DNA of 64,000 nt from Oscillatoria salina IIICB1 (GCF_020144665.1 NZ_JAAHBQ010000005.1:34082-98081), one strand, 5' to 3'; positions 38,371-47,612 are shown, counted from the first letter of the stretch. Notes: generated from the letters alone by a model not told the origin. Translations and numbers: made by a program.

Positions 38371-39633
38371 ATGATTCTAAGCTACACTTACCGAATTTAC
38401 CCTGACACTCAACAAATCCAACTTCTCGATGAGTGGTTGGAAACACTGCGACTGTCCTACAACTATGCGTTGAGGGAGCTAAAAGATTGGATAGCTTCGA
38501 GGAAGTGTCCAATAGATAGGTGTAGTTTGGAATCAGAATATATTATTTGCGCAGACTATCCTTTTCCTGGCTACCACCAACAACAAAACAATCTACCAAA
38601 AGCCAAGAAAGAATTTCCTCGACTCAAATGCGTTCCTTCTCAAGTGTTGCAAACCAATATTCGGAGGTTACATGATGCTTGGGATTTCTTCAAGGAAAGG
38701 GGGTATGGCTTCCCTCGCTACAAGAAAGTGGGACAAATGAAGTCGATGCTATTTCCACAGTTCAAAACTAACCCGATAACAGGGTGGCACATTCAACTTC
38801 CCAAATTAGGAAAAGTAGGAATCAACTTGCATCGACCTGTTCGATGCGGGTTTGTCGTCAAGCAAGTGCGGATAGTTAAGAAAGCGATGGGGTGGTTTGC
38901 TGTAATCGCTTTGTACTCAGATATTGAAATCCCTGACCCTTTCCCTCATGGTCATGCCATTGGGGTTGATGTGGGGTTATTATCTTACCTGGCTACCAGT
39001 GATGGCTTTGTTGAACCTGGACGTAAATTCTTCAAAGATTTACACAGTCGGCTGAAAGTGCTGCAACGTAGATTGTCCAAGAAGAAGAAGCGGTGCGACC
39101 CCGCGTCGTCTCACGACGCTAGGGAACGCGCACCAAGACAGCGTTCCCAGAATTACGAAAAAGCCAGAAAAAAGGTAGAAAAGCTGCATAATCATATTGC
39201 CTTCAAAAGGAAGGACTACCAGTACAAGCTTGCCCATAAACTTTGTGATATGGCGGATACTATCTTTATTGAAGATATTGATTTTCGCATCATGGCAAAA
39301 GGTTTTTTGGGCAAACATACAATTGATGCAGGGTTTGGGCAGTTTCGTTCTATCCTTAAATTTGTTGGCAAGAAGAGGGGGGTATTTGTCGGAGAAGTAG
39401 ACCATAGAGGAACTTCTCAAACTTGTCCCAATTGCCGAATTACAGTGAGGAAAGAACTCTCAGATAGGGTTCATTCTTGTCCTGAATGTAAATACGAGGT
39501 GGATAGAGATATTGCCTCAGCCCAAGAACTGCTCAATAGAGGACTAGAAACGTATCGGGGGACTCCCGAAAAGCACTCGTATTGGCTCTCAAGTCGAAGT
39601 GTCGGGCGCGATGTGCCTAGACAACTGGCGTAG
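38371..39633 (+). CDS. tnpB: TnpB, RNA-guided nuclease of IS200/IS605 family
   Basis: 420 residues. The split RuvC nuclease is complete: D200 in AIGVDVGLLSYLA, E301 in TIFIEDIDFR and D380 in YEVDRDIASAQE. The zinc ribbon cysteines are C352, C355, C370 and C373. The N-terminal helical/WED region starts MILSYTYRIYPDTQQ. TnpB proteins, ancestors of Cas12, cut DNA guided by an RNA made from the 3' end of the element. A stretch of about 18 residues (241-257, RCDPASSHDARERAPRQ) interrupts the usual lysine-rich helix and is encoded by a palindromic insert. All catalytic residues are present, so activity is plausible. Confidence 0.92.
   Translation: MILSYTYRIYPDTQQIQLLDEWLETLRLSYNYALRELKDWIASRKCPIDRCSLESEYIICADYPFPGYHQQQNNLPKAKKEFPRLKCVPSQVLQTNIRRLHDAWDFFKERGYGFPRYKKVGQMKSMLFPQFKTNPITGWHIQLPKLGKVGINLHRPVRCGFVVKQVRIVKKAMGWFAVIALYSDIEIPDPFPHGHAIGVDVGLLSYLATSDGFVEPGRKFFKDLHSRLKVLQRRLSKKKKRCDPASSHDARERAPRQRSQNYEKARKKVEKLHNHIAFKRKDYQYKLAHKLCDMADTIFIEDIDFRIMAKGFLGKHTIDAGFGQFRSILKFVGKKRGVFVGEVDHRGTSQTCPNCRITVRKELSDRVHSCPECKYEVDRDIASAQELLNRGLETYRGTPEKHSYWLSSRSVGRDVPRQLA
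39092..39148. repeat. Palindromic in-frame insert in tnpB
   Basis: Nested inverted repeats: GGTGCG (39092-39097) with CGCACC (39129-39134) enclose a perfect GCGTCGT-CTC-ACGACGC hairpin (39103-39119), and GGGAACGC (39122-39129) pairs with GCGTTCCC (39141-39148). The GC-rich block adds about 18 residues to TnpB without breaking the frame. Confidence 0.6.
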
Positions 39634-39705
39634 GGGAGCAATGCCCAGTCGTGAGGTTGGGAAGCCCACAGCATAATCTTTGATTTGCTGTGGGAGGATG
39701 TCACG
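39620..39705 (+). ncRNA. Probable reRNA (omega RNA) scaffold and right end of the tnpB element
   Basis: In tnpB elements the guide RNA spans the last part of tnpB and the right end, with the guide taken from flanking DNA. Here the region after the tnpB stop holds a perfect CCCACAGCA/TGCTGTGGG hairpin (39665-39673 and 39686-39694) and then GAGGATGTCAC. If the element ends near 39705, the guide would be the bases that follow, within the intergenic space before the deacetylase gene end. Inferred from the family, not from direct evidence of transcription. Confidence 0.5.
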
Positions 39706-39734
39706 GACGGTTTCATTTTTATGAGTTTTAGGGG

Positions 39735-40676
39735 TTAGTGGGGAACCCCTAGCTCTTGTTCTTTGAGCTCCATGAGTTGGGGGACGGTGACGAACTGGTA
39801 GCCTTGTTTTTGGAGTTGAGTGATGATGTGGGGGAGGGCAATGACAGTATTGTCTCTGGGTCCGCCGCCATCGTGGAGGAGGATGATGCCGCCTGGGGAA
39901 GCTTGGTCGAGGACGTTACGGGCGAGGAGGCTGGGCGAAGCTTGGTAGTCTTTAGAGTCGGCAGACCACATAACAGTGGCGTGGTTTTTTTTGTTGGCAT
40001 AGGCAGAAAGTCCGTTGTTGAGGAAGCCACCAGGGGGGCGAAAGAGGTAGGTATGAATGCCTGTAGTTTTGTAGATGAGGGCAGCCGTGTTATCGATTTG
40101 TTGGGCGGCTGCTGCTTCGTCGTGGTAGTGGTAGGGATGGTTCCAGGTATGGTTGCCCAAAGCATGACCGTGGTTAGCGATTTGTTGAGCTAGGGCTGGG
40201 AAGTTTTGAACATTTTGTCCCAAGAGGAAAAATGTTGCTTTGATATTGTATTGTTTGAGGATATAGAGAATATTATTTGTACTATCAGGCCAAGGACCAT
40301 CATCAAAAGTTAAAGCAATTAATTTTTGTTGATTGTTGAGAGGTATGCTGTTAATAGTTTTTCCCTGAAAAGAAGTTGGTACTGATAATTTAAGTAAAGC
40401 AGCTTTTTCCTCTTTTTCTAAAGTTTCTAAGAAAGGAAAAAGCCTGGCAAATATTTCTTCCGACTGTGCTACCAAAACGCGATCGTCGAGCGATGATAAT
40501 TCAAGTGAATTAGTATCAAAATTCAACAAAAAATCAAAAGAACTTGTTAGTTCAAAACCAGCACCCAAAGGGACAAATAGCCCAGCAAAAAAACTACTAG
40601 CTGCCGCAGCAGTGGCAATTAGGGTTCTACGTTGCCAAATTAATGAATTACGCTGTACCAACTTAATTATCCTCAC
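39735..40676 (-). CDS. Polysaccharide deacetylase (CE4, NodB homology)
   Basis: The 313-residue exported enzyme has an N-terminal hydrophobic signal/anchor (about 17-40) preceded by arginines, then a NodB domain: LIALTFDDGPWPDS with the catalytic and metal-binding aspartates, HALGNHTWNHPYH supplying the two metal histidines, FRPPGGFLN, and ILLHDGGGPRDN with the catalytic histidine. It removes acetyl groups from chitin-like, peptidoglycan or exopolysaccharide sugars. The start is a GTG. Specific substrate unknown. Confidence 0.9.
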   Translation of the reverse strand: MRIIKLVQRNSLIWQRRTLIATAAAASSFFAGLFVPLGAGFELTSSFDFLLNFDTNSLELSSLDDRVLVAQSEEIFARLFPFLETLEKEEKAALLKLSVPTSFQGKTINSIPLNNQQKLIALTFDDGPWPDSTNNILYILKQYNIKATFFLLGQNVQNFPALAQQIANHGHALGNHTWNHPYHYHDEAAAAQQIDNTAALIYKTTGIHTYLFRPPGGFLNNGLSAYANKKNHATVMWSADSKDYQASPSLLARNVLDQASPGGIILLHDGGGPRDNTVIALPHIITQLQKQGYQFVTVPQLMELKEQELGVPH

Positions 40677-41106
40677 ACCTTAAGTTTAATTTAAACCACA
40701 CAGAGGAAATTATGCGCTCTGCATTATTCTTGACACAAAAGTAAAATCCTGTCAATATACAGGCATTTTCTCACTTCTTGGCAGTCAAAATTATGTTTTT
40801 TTGCCCCTGACAATCTTAGCTTGATGAGATTATTTTATTATTAATATCTCGCTCGTGCCGATCCGGAAAAAACGGTTATTTACGAAAATAAATTTTCAGA
40901 CTCTCGAATTGCTGATTTCTTCTCAAAAAGAAGTTTTTGCGAGAGTTAAGAAAAATTGAAAAAGTTTCACAAAGAGAAAATTATCTCTCTCTGTTCCAAG
41001 TTGGAATTGAGATCGAGCTAGTTTAGCCGAAGAGGAGTAACGCTACTCAGACAAAGTTTATCAAAAATTTATCTCCCGAGCCGCAAGTATTGAAAGGTTG
41101 ATGATT
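40677..41106. other. Intergenic region upstream of the deacetylase
   Basis: 430 bases, AT-rich. The only clear structure is a long inverted repeat ACTCTCG...CGAGAGT (40900-40946) with an inner CTTCT-CAAAA-AGAAG hairpin. No gene seen. Confidence 0.5.
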
Positions 41107-42735
41107 TCACTTCTCAAGTTGCTTTTGATAAAGAGTGATGATTTGCTGGGTTACTTGATTAATAGTTAAACCATCAGTTTGAATTGCGATCGCATCTGCT
41201 GCTTGGCGTAAAGGTGCTAGAGTACGAGTGCTATCGAGGCGATCGCGTCTTTGAATATCTGCTGCTAACATTTCCGCACTGATATCTGTCCTACCAATCT
41301 CGTTCAATTCTTGCAAGCGGCGCTTTGCTCGCTCTTGTACGGAGGCTGTCAGAAAAATTTTCAATTCGGCATCGGGGAAAACGTGCGTACCAATATCTCT
41401 GCCTTCAGCAACAATACCTCCTTGTTTGCCAAAGTGTTGTTGTTGTTTAACTAATTCGTTTCTCACGGTTGGTAACATCGAAACTGCGGAAACGCTAGCA
41501 GTAACTTCTGGGCTACGAATGGCTTCAGTTATGTCTTCTTCATCGAGAAAAACGCGAATTGGTTGCTCGAAACTATCTGAGGTAAGTAATTTTAACGATC
41601 GCCGATTTGGGTTTTCTTGGTAACTAGGGGAAAACTCGTCAAAGGAAACGTTTAATCCCATACCGATTAATTCGGCGATCGCACTTTCGTCTTTAATGTC
41701 GATCCCCGATCTAATTACTAACCAAGTAATTGCTCGATACATTGCGCCAGTATCGAGATAAAGTAATCCCAAGGCATTAGCAACTCGACGAGCAACAGTA
41801 GATTTTCCCGCACCAGCCGGACCGTCAATGGCGATAACGGGTTTGCGCTGGCGCAAAATTAGATTATCAATCAAACGAGTTGAACCAATCCCACAGGCGA
41901 TCGCTAATAATCCACTATCTTGAACAGAATCTAAAGGTTTTAACGTTTCGGGATCGACCAATTCTATATATTCTGGCTTTAATTCCTCAACTGAGGCTAG
42001 TTTATCTTTGACAATCGAGATTAAAACAGCACTTTGTTTTTCTCCAGCCTGAAATGCTTTTTGAGCTTGCTGCAAACTAGCAAACAAGGTTGCTGCCTTT
42101 TCTTTTTGTGCGGGTGTAAGATACTGATTTCGCGAACTATATGCTAATCCTGACTCTTCCCGCACAATGGGCACAGCTACTATTTTTACTGGGAAATTTA
42201 AGTCATGAACTAGACGTCGAATAATTGCTAACTGTTGAGCATCTTTTTGCCCAAAATAAGCAGTTGTCGGATTGATAATCTGAAAAAGTTTCGTCACGAC
42301 TGTCGTGACACCCTGAAAATGTCCCCTGCGAGACGAACCGCATAAAACTGAAGTCATTTCTGCTGGTGGCACTACCTGAGTAGTCATGCTTAAGTTATTT
42401 GTACCTGCTTCGACTAGAGAATGCCCGTACATTTGTTGAGTTGTCGGAGCAAAAATCGCCTCAACCCCAAGGCGATCGCTTAAATCTCGATCTTGTTCTA
42501 AAGTTTGAGGATATCGCTCTAAGTCCTCATTTGGTCGAAACTGTAAGGGATTGACAAAAATACTGACTATTACTAAGTCACAATCCTCCTTTGCACGTTC
42601 GATCAACCTAACATGACCTGCGTGTAAGGCTCCCATTGTTGGGACTAAACCAATTGTCTTACCCTGACGAATGCTTTCTAAGTAAGAGCGCATTCCAGGA
42701 ATTGTTCTAAACAGCCGCACTTTTTCCCCTCTCAT
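41107..42735 (-). CDS. panC-cmk: Bifunctional pantoate-beta-alanine ligase / cytidylate kinase
   Basis: A 542-residue fusion typical of cyanobacteria. Residues 1-about 285 are PanC: GLVPTMGALHAGHVRLIERA (ATP site, HIGH-like), IFVNPLQFRPNEDL and YFGQKDAQQLAIIRRL; it makes pantothenate. Residues about 298-542 are CMP kinase: VIAIDGPAGAGKSTVARRVA (P-loop), YLDTGAMYRAITW and GRDIGTHVFPDAELKIFLTAS. The ATG at 42735 could be replaced by the GTG at 42720, which has AGAGGGG at ribosome-site distance and would give MRLFRTIPG, the usual PanC start. Confidence 0.96.
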   Translation of the reverse strand: MRGEKVRLFRTIPGMRSYLESIRQGKTIGLVPTMGALHAGHVRLIERAKEDCDLVIVSIFVNPLQFRPNEDLERYPQTLEQDRDLSDRLGVEAIFAPTTQQMYGHSLVEAGTNNLSMTTQVVPPAEMTSVLCGSSRRGHFQGVTTVVTKLFQIINPTTAYFGQKDAQQLAIIRRLVHDLNFPVKIVAVPIVREESGLAYSSRNQYLTPAQKEKAATLFASLQQAQKAFQAGEKQSAVLISIVKDKLASVEELKPEYIELVDPETLKPLDSVQDSGLLAIACGIGSTRLIDNLILRQRKPVIAIDGPAGAGKSTVARRVANALGLLYLDTGAMYRAITWLVIRSGIDIKDESAIAELIGMGLNVSFDEFSPSYQENPNRRSLKLLTSDSFEQPIRVFLDEEDITEAIRSPEVTASVSAVSMLPTVRNELVKQQQHFGKQGGIVAEGRDIGTHVFPDAELKIFLTASVQERAKRRLQELNEIGRTDISAEMLAADIQRRDRLDSTRTLAPLRQAADAIAIQTDGLTINQVTQQIITLYQKQLEK

Positions 42736-43139
42736 CAGTATAATTACCCTTATTCATCTTATAATCCAAACCCCTACTTTCTGAAAATTAGGAATCATAA
42801 TTTCCCAAAGATAGGAAGCTCGATTCAAAAAATGTCAAACTTAACGAGACTATCCTGCTAAATATATCTAGCTTAAATCTGTTTTTTAGCTAGATAATTA
42901 TTCCCCTAATCGATTTTATTCTCGCTTTATCTCTTGGCAATTTACATTAATTTTAAAGGTATTTTCTGCTTGATATTTCCTTCCCTTAATGGCTACAGCA
43001 AGCAGCGTATTTCTTAATCTAAACCTTGACAAATAATCAATTTTATGGAAGGAAAAAGTTGGCGATCGCTAACGCTAACGGCGAGAATTTCTCGAAAATT
43101 TAGATAAGTTAGTTAACCCCAGTAAACGCCATACCACAC
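42736..43139. other. Intergenic region between panC-cmk and glycosyltransferase genes
   Basis: 404 AT-rich bases. Near its right end is a GCGATCGC octamer followed by GCTAACGCTAACGGCGAG and a CGAGA-ATT-TCTCG hairpin (about 43080-43096). The latter may end transcription of the leftward glycosyltransferase gene. No gene seen. Confidence 0.5.
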
Positions 43140-44234
43140 TTAAATTAAGGAAAAATCCGTGCAGTAATTAACGATCGCTAAAGCGATCGCTTCTGTCCCA
43201 TTTTTGTCTAAAATAGAGTCTTGACGTGGCGGACTAGGGCTTTGGTGAAGAAATTGCCAATCAGAGGCAAAAAATTCTTCTAGTGTGAGAATTTGATGGT
43301 ACGAGTAATTTTGAATTCCCTCTAACAATAAAGGGGCTTCGGCAAAATCTTCCCTAAGAAGGGAAACTATGGGTACATCTAATCGCAGCGCTTCAGCAAA
43401 AGTGCTATAACCTGGTTTAGAGACAATTCGCCCGCAAAATGGCATAAAATCCACGGGTCGGTATTGCTTTTCAGTTACTTTAATTAAATTTGGTAATTCG
43501 GGTGCTTGACGGTCGAAAGTAACAAACTGCCAAGAGGGAAAATTCTGAAGATTATTATAAGGAATTTGTTGTAATCCTAGCCCCCCAAATGTAAGTAAAA
43601 TTAATTTTTCTTGGGGCGAGTTAAGCTTAAACTTACTACGCAGAAGCTCTTCACTAAAGCGAGGAGTTCCTCCAGTTAAACCCACATCGGTAATATAAGG
43701 AAAAGCAGTCATCGATTCCGCGAGGGGAAGACGAAACAGGCGATCGCATTTTTGGTAACATTGACTAATCCAATCGGCAATCTCCGCAAACTCTCCTCCC
43801 CAAGCGCGATAAATAAAATCCCAACCAAAATTACTCATCATCCAACATTCAATTCCCGCAGCTTTGGCGAGCTCGGTTGCTAAAAAAGGAATATCCGCTA
43901 AAATCAATTTGACTCGATTTGTCCGCAGAAAGTTTACCTCACCTACAATAATTGAATGCTGTTGTTGCTCGATCTGCTTTAATTTTTCTAGAGTTGCTGC
44001 TTTATCCATCTGCAAGCTATCAGATTGAATTACTCCCACATCAAAAGCGCGAGGACGATGGATAAAATCTCCAGGAATATAAGCTTCTAGTAACCAACGT
44101 GGGGCTGTGGTTACTAACACTAACAAAATTTCTGGATTTAACTGTTGAATTTTCGCTGCAACTGAAGCTGTACGGACAACATGACCGAAACCGTGGCTAG
44201 TTATGGCAATGTATAATACTGGTCTGGTTTTCAT
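43140..44234 (-). CDS. GT-B fold glycosyltransferase (MurG/UDP-glucuronosyltransferase-like)
   Basis: The 364 residues start with the GT-B N-domain motif YIAITSHGFGHVVRTASVA (glycine loop and His). The C-domain includes LILLTFGGLGLQ and the nucleotide-sugar motif FMPFCGRIVSKPGYSTFAEALRLDVPIVSL, where GYST-x2-E corresponds to the donor-binding element of MurG-like enzymes. No signal peptide is present, so it acts in the cytoplasm or at the inner membrane face. Acceptor and sugar are unknown. It precedes a region of GATTGGG repeats and the C-DES gene on the other side. Confidence 0.8.
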   Translation of the reverse strand: MKTRPVLYIAITSHGFGHVVRTASVAAKIQQLNPEILLVLVTTAPRWLLEAYIPGDFIHRPRAFDVGVIQSDSLQMDKAATLEKLKQIEQQQHSIIVGEVNFLRTNRVKLILADIPFLATELAKAAGIECWMMSNFGWDFIYRAWGGEFAEIADWISQCYQKCDRLFRLPLAESMTAFPYITDVGLTGGTPRFSEELLRSKFKLNSPQEKLILLTFGGLGLQQIPYNNLQNFPSWQFVTFDRQAPELPNLIKVTEKQYRPVDFMPFCGRIVSKPGYSTFAEALRLDVPIVSLLREDFAEAPLLLEGIQNYSYHQILTLEEFFASDWQFLHQSPSPPRQDSILDKNGTEAIALAIVNYCTDFSLI

Positions 44235-44239
44235 TGGGG

Positions 44240-44300
44240 ATTAGAGATTGGGGACTGGGGATTAGGTATTGGTAATTGGTAAATGCGGCTACGTGATAAC
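44240..44300. repeat. Short GATTGGGG tandem repeats
   Basis: Iterated GGGGATTAG/GGGGACTG/GGTATTGGTAATTGG units, the same family as at 50062-50310, fill the space between the glycosyltransferase and C-DES genes. Confidence 0.6.
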
Positions 44301-44309
44301 TGTTAACTG

Positions 44310-45500
44310 TTAATTACCCTCTAATAATTCTTGAATTGCAGTAACAAGTTGGTCAATTTCCTCGGTGCTGGTAAAATAATGAACGCAAGCGCGAATGCAG
44401 TCAGGGTCAGCAAGAGTTCGGAGTAAGAAACCTCGGTCTTCTAAAGATTTAACAAACTTTTGCTGAGAAATATTTGATAGTTGAAACGAAACTAAACCCG
44501 CTTCCGGTGGTGAAGTACGCAAACAGTTAACCGATTCGATTTCCTGCAAAAGTTGCCAAAGATACTCGCTATTTTGACAAATTTGTCGATAGCGTTCCTG
44601 ACTCGTTCCCCACTTTTGATGAGTAGCGATCGCGGCTCGCAATCCTAGATACTGAGGATAAGCTGAGGTGGCTACTTCATATCGACTTCCGTCAGGTTTC
44701 CAATCTTTGGGTTTACCTTTTTGGGTAGTTATACTTCGCCAACCAATAAAAGTCGGATGTAATTCTTCTCGCACTTCTGGGCGTACATAAAGCCCACCTA
44801 CACCTGCTGGTCCGCAAAGCCATTTATGTCCGGTAAAAGCGTAAAAATCTGCTTTTAGTTCGCTTAATTTCAAGGGTAGAGAACCCGCAGATTGGGCAGC
44901 ATCAACTAAAATTTTAACTGGTTTGGGACGATGATTGTGACAAAGTTCGACAATTTTGGCTAAAGGCAATACTTGACCTGTATTCCAGAGTAAATGAGAA
45001 AGAACCACCAAGCGAGTATTAGCATGGAGATGTTCAGCGATCGCTGCTACTGGATCTCCATGATTTAAAGTTGCCATAATTGGACAAGTGGAGACTTGTA
45101 CCTGAAAGCGACGGGCAATTTCTCGAACCGCAGCAATAACACCAGGATGTTCGCAGTCAGTCAGCAAAATACGATCGCCTGGTTGCCAAATTATCCCCCA
45201 AAGGGCAATATTACAGCCAACAGTAACATTTTCAGTAAGAGTTATCGTTTCTGGTGGTGCGCCCAGTTCAGAAGCGATCGTTGCTCTAGTATAAGCTGTT
45301 TCCTCTTGTAACCAAGAATTGATCTTGAAAGCAAAAGGACCGTGAGTTTGAATATGTTCGTAAGCTTGATAAATGGCGGAGAGTGCCGCTTGAGGCATCG
45401 TTCCCTGACCGCCAAAGTTAAAATAAGCTTTGTGGGCAAGTGCGGGAAACTGCTGTCGGTATTGTTCTAAATTGAGCATGGTACTGTAAGCGCTAGTCAT
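44310..45500 (-). CDS. c-des: L-cysteine/cystine C-S lyase (C-DES type)
   Basis: This 396-residue class V PLP enzyme matches the remembered Synechocystis C-DES sequence along its length: YFNFGGQGTMPQAAL, HTHGPF-type segment, ILLTDCEHPGVIAAV, LSHLLWNTGQVLPLAKI, VDAAQSAGSLPL, TGHKWLCGPAGVGGLYV (Schiff-base lysine, about residue 222), GWRSIT and VATSAYPQYLGLRAA. C-DES cleaves cystine to pyruvate, ammonia and cysteine persulfide, supplying sulfur for ferredoxin clusters. Unlike NifS it needs no active-site cysteine. The ATG at 45500 follows a TTG of the longer frame. Confidence 0.88.
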   Translation of the reverse strand: MTSAYSTMLNLEQYRQQFPALAHKAYFNFGGQGTMPQAALSAIYQAYEHIQTHGPFAFKINSWLQEETAYTRATIASELGAPPETITLTENVTVGCNIALWGIIWQPGDRILLTDCEHPGVIAAVREIARRFQVQVSTCPIMATLNHGDPVAAIAEHLHANTRLVVLSHLLWNTGQVLPLAKIVELCHNHRPKPVKILVDAAQSAGSLPLKLSELKADFYAFTGHKWLCGPAGVGGLYVRPEVREELHPTFIGWRSITTQKGKPKDWKPDGSRYEVATSAYPQYLGLRAAIATHQKWGTSQERYRQICQNSEYLWQLLQEIESVNCLRTSPPEAGLVSFQLSNISQQKFVKSLEDRGFLLRTLADPDCIRACVHYFTSTEEIDQLVTAIQELLEGN

Positions 45501-45626
45501 CAAAGAGAAAAAGCCATCAAGTTTAGTTTGGCATAGAACTATGTCTCACCAGGTTGGTGTAGCGATCGCTAAAATTAACACACTTAAGTAAGAATGTGGT
45601 TATGACGTAAATTTATTATTTTTGCT

Positions 45627-47138
45627 TTGTCTCTGCATTTATCTTCTCCCTTAGTATCCTCTTTTCCCAGCGAGAATCTTCATTTGAGCCAATCGCTGTT
45701 AATAACTGATGACTTACTGCTGAACTTCAAACGCTGCCGCAGACGCGCTTTTTTAGATGTTTATAGCGATCGATCCCAAGCCGATCGCGAAAAAGATTTT
45801 TTGCTAAAATTGCGGCAAGAACACCGACTACTTCAGGAAGCTGTTCTCGCTGAGTTTGATTATCAGCAACCAAATGCCCTTGACAAGGATTGGCAAGCTA
45901 GAGCAAATCAAACTAAGTTATTTATGCAGCTAGGAGTAGAACGCATTTATCACGGTTTGCTGTTACAGCCAGAAATTTCTGGATTGGGTATTACCTGTAT
46001 CGGCAGTCCCGATTTGTTGATTAAACAACCAGGAAAATCTCAGTTTGGTGATTGGCTCTACGTTCCGATTAACATTAAACTAGGAACGCGCCCGAAGCCA
46101 GAATATCAAATTGTTGCTGCTTTTCAGGCACAAATTCTGGCAGCTATCCAAGGAGTTTTGCCACCTACGGCTAAGTTGATTTTACGCCGCCGCAATACTT
46201 ACCAGGTGAATTTAGAGATTTGGCTGTCTCGAATGCAAGAGGTTTTGACAGAATGTATCGCTATCCTCCAGCAAGAAAATGAACCAGAAGTATTTATTTC
46301 TCGTCAACGATGCAGTCTTTGTCACTGGCATTCTCATTGTTATGCACTAGCCGAATCTACAGAACATCTTTCTTTGATTCCGGGAGTTACTCCCAGTCGC
46401 TACGAATATTTACAAACTATTGGTGTTGATTCGGTGGAATCTCTGGCTACTGTTTCTCCGGAAACTGTTGCTGAAGTTTTCGGGATTGAGGTTGCTTCTA
46501 AGTTAAAATTGCAAGCCCGATCTTTATTAGAAAATCGTGCTTTTCTTAAGGGAGATAGCAGAAACATAAATATCCCTACTACCTCTTTAGAGATATATTT
46601 TGATATTGAAGCAGAACCTAATCGCAATTTAGATTACTTACTGGGCATTTTATTAGTTAACAAGGAAACCAAAACTGAGGAATTTTATCCATTTTTGGCA
46701 GAAAAACCGGAAGAAGAAGGATTAATTTGGGAGCAGTTTTTGCACTTCGTTTCCCTTTATCCTGATGCACCAATTTTTCATTATTCTGAATATGAAGTAG
46801 ATGCCGTGCAACGACTGGCTAAACTGTATCGTACATCACCTAAAAAAATACAACCGTTACTGTCTCGTTTTGTCGATTTGCACGAAATGACAATCGAGAC
46901 TGTAACCCTACCTGTACGAAGTTATTCGCTGAAATCTCTTGCTCAATGGTTGGGCTTTCAGTGGCGCGATCGCGGCGTGAGAGGCGATCAAACTGTTTGC
47001 TGGTACGATCGCTGGTTAAAAAGTGGCGATCGCTCTCTCTTAGAAGCAATTTTACGCTACAACGAGGATGATTGTCGCGCTACCTATCTCCTCAAAAATT
47101 GGTTGGTTGAGTTCTTGTTAGAGATGAAAGTCAAGTGA
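45627..47138 (+). CDS. TM0106-type RecB-like nuclease with RNase H-like exonuclease domain
   Basis: The 503-residue protein joins a PD-(D/E)XK (RecB/Cas4-like) nuclease region (about 25-240: FKRCRRRAFLDVY, IGSPDLLIK, YVPINIKLGTRPKPEYQ), a cysteine set (RQRCSLCHWHSHC) that may hold an Fe-S cluster, a helix-hairpin-helix (LIPGVTPSRYEYLQTIGVDSVE) and a DEDD-type 3'-5' exonuclease domain (LEIYFDIEAEP to EDDCRATYLL). It probably acts in DNA repair or recombination. The frame opens only with TTG (45627); no ATG lies near the start. No partner helicase is adjacent. Confidence 0.8.
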   Translation: MSLHLSSPLVSSFPSENLHLSQSLLITDDLLLNFKRCRRRAFLDVYSDRSQADREKDFLLKLRQEHRLLQEAVLAEFDYQQPNALDKDWQARANQTKLFMQLGVERIYHGLLLQPEISGLGITCIGSPDLLIKQPGKSQFGDWLYVPINIKLGTRPKPEYQIVAAFQAQILAAIQGVLPPTAKLILRRRNTYQVNLEIWLSRMQEVLTECIAILQQENEPEVFISRQRCSLCHWHSHCYALAESTEHLSLIPGVTPSRYEYLQTIGVDSVESLATVSPETVAEVFGIEVASKLKLQARSLLENRAFLKGDSRNINIPTTSLEIYFDIEAEPNRNLDYLLGILLVNKETKTEEFYPFLAEKPEEEGLIWEQFLHFVSLYPDAPIFHYSEYEVDAVQRLAKLYRTSPKKIQPLLSRFVDLHEMTIETVTLPVRSYSLKSLAQWLGFQWRDRGVRGDQTVCWYDRWLKSGDRSLLEAILRYNEDDCRATYLLKNWLVEFLLEMKVK

Positions 47139-47384
47139 TTTGGTAATCTCCCAAACAATTGTTAACAATAATTTGATTGTTGTCTCCGAAAAATGAAGAT
47201 AAATATAAACTTCTGCAAAGAAATCTTAATTTCCCAAAAATGTTAACTAATTTACCAATTAATTTACGAAGTTAGTGTTAAAGTAAAAATACAAAAGCTG
47301 GAAAATTTAATAAAGAGAATTGCTTTAAATAAAGATAATTGCTTTTGTTCCCCCCCAGCGCCAACTACGAGAAGGTGATTGCTG

Positions 47385-47612
47385 ATGATACTTCCCATGT
47401 TTCCGCTACTACTAACAATCGTTGTTACAAGCATTATTTGGTATCAAAAGTCAAGTCACGAACTGTCTCGCGTGTTAGCGGCAGGTGCAGCTATAGTCTG
47501 CTTGATTTGGGGCTTTGCAGTAGCTCATTGGTCTTTTCACTTACTAAGTTTAGTTTTCTTATTTAAATTAGATTGGCTCTTGGCAACTCTCGGCGTAGAA
47601 TCGAGTCAATAA
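47385..47612 (+). CDS. Small two-helix membrane protein, unknown function
   Basis: 75 residues from the ATG at 47385, which has AAGGTG at ribosome-site distance. Two hydrophobic stretches (about 2-18, MILPMFPLLLTIVVTSII, and 32-62) are joined by a polar, charged loop (WYQKSSHELSRVLAAG). No family is recognised. It stands alone between the nuclease and tRNA-Asp. Confidence 0.55.
   Translation: MILPMFPLLLTIVVTSIIWYQKSSHELSRVLAAGAAIVCLIWGFAVAHWSFHLLSLVFLFKLDWLLATLGVESSQ

Larger units (their letters stand above)
38270..39705 (+). mobile_element. IS200/IS605-family element carrying only tnpB
   Basis: The tnpB gene is flanked by similar imperfect-palindrome ends: left hairpin at 38278-38308 and right hairpin at 39665-39694 followed by GAGGATGTCAC. 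No tnpA (Y1 transposase) is present, so it would need a helper in trans. Boundaries are approximate because the cleavage sites cannot be fixed by eye. It lies in the gap after glsF without disrupting a gene. Confidence 0.75.

Noticed and set aside
39756..40193. 145-codon plus-strand frame opposite the polysaccharide deacetylase
   Set aside because: Low-complexity Val/Gly/Glu translation that mirrors the real NodB-domain gene.
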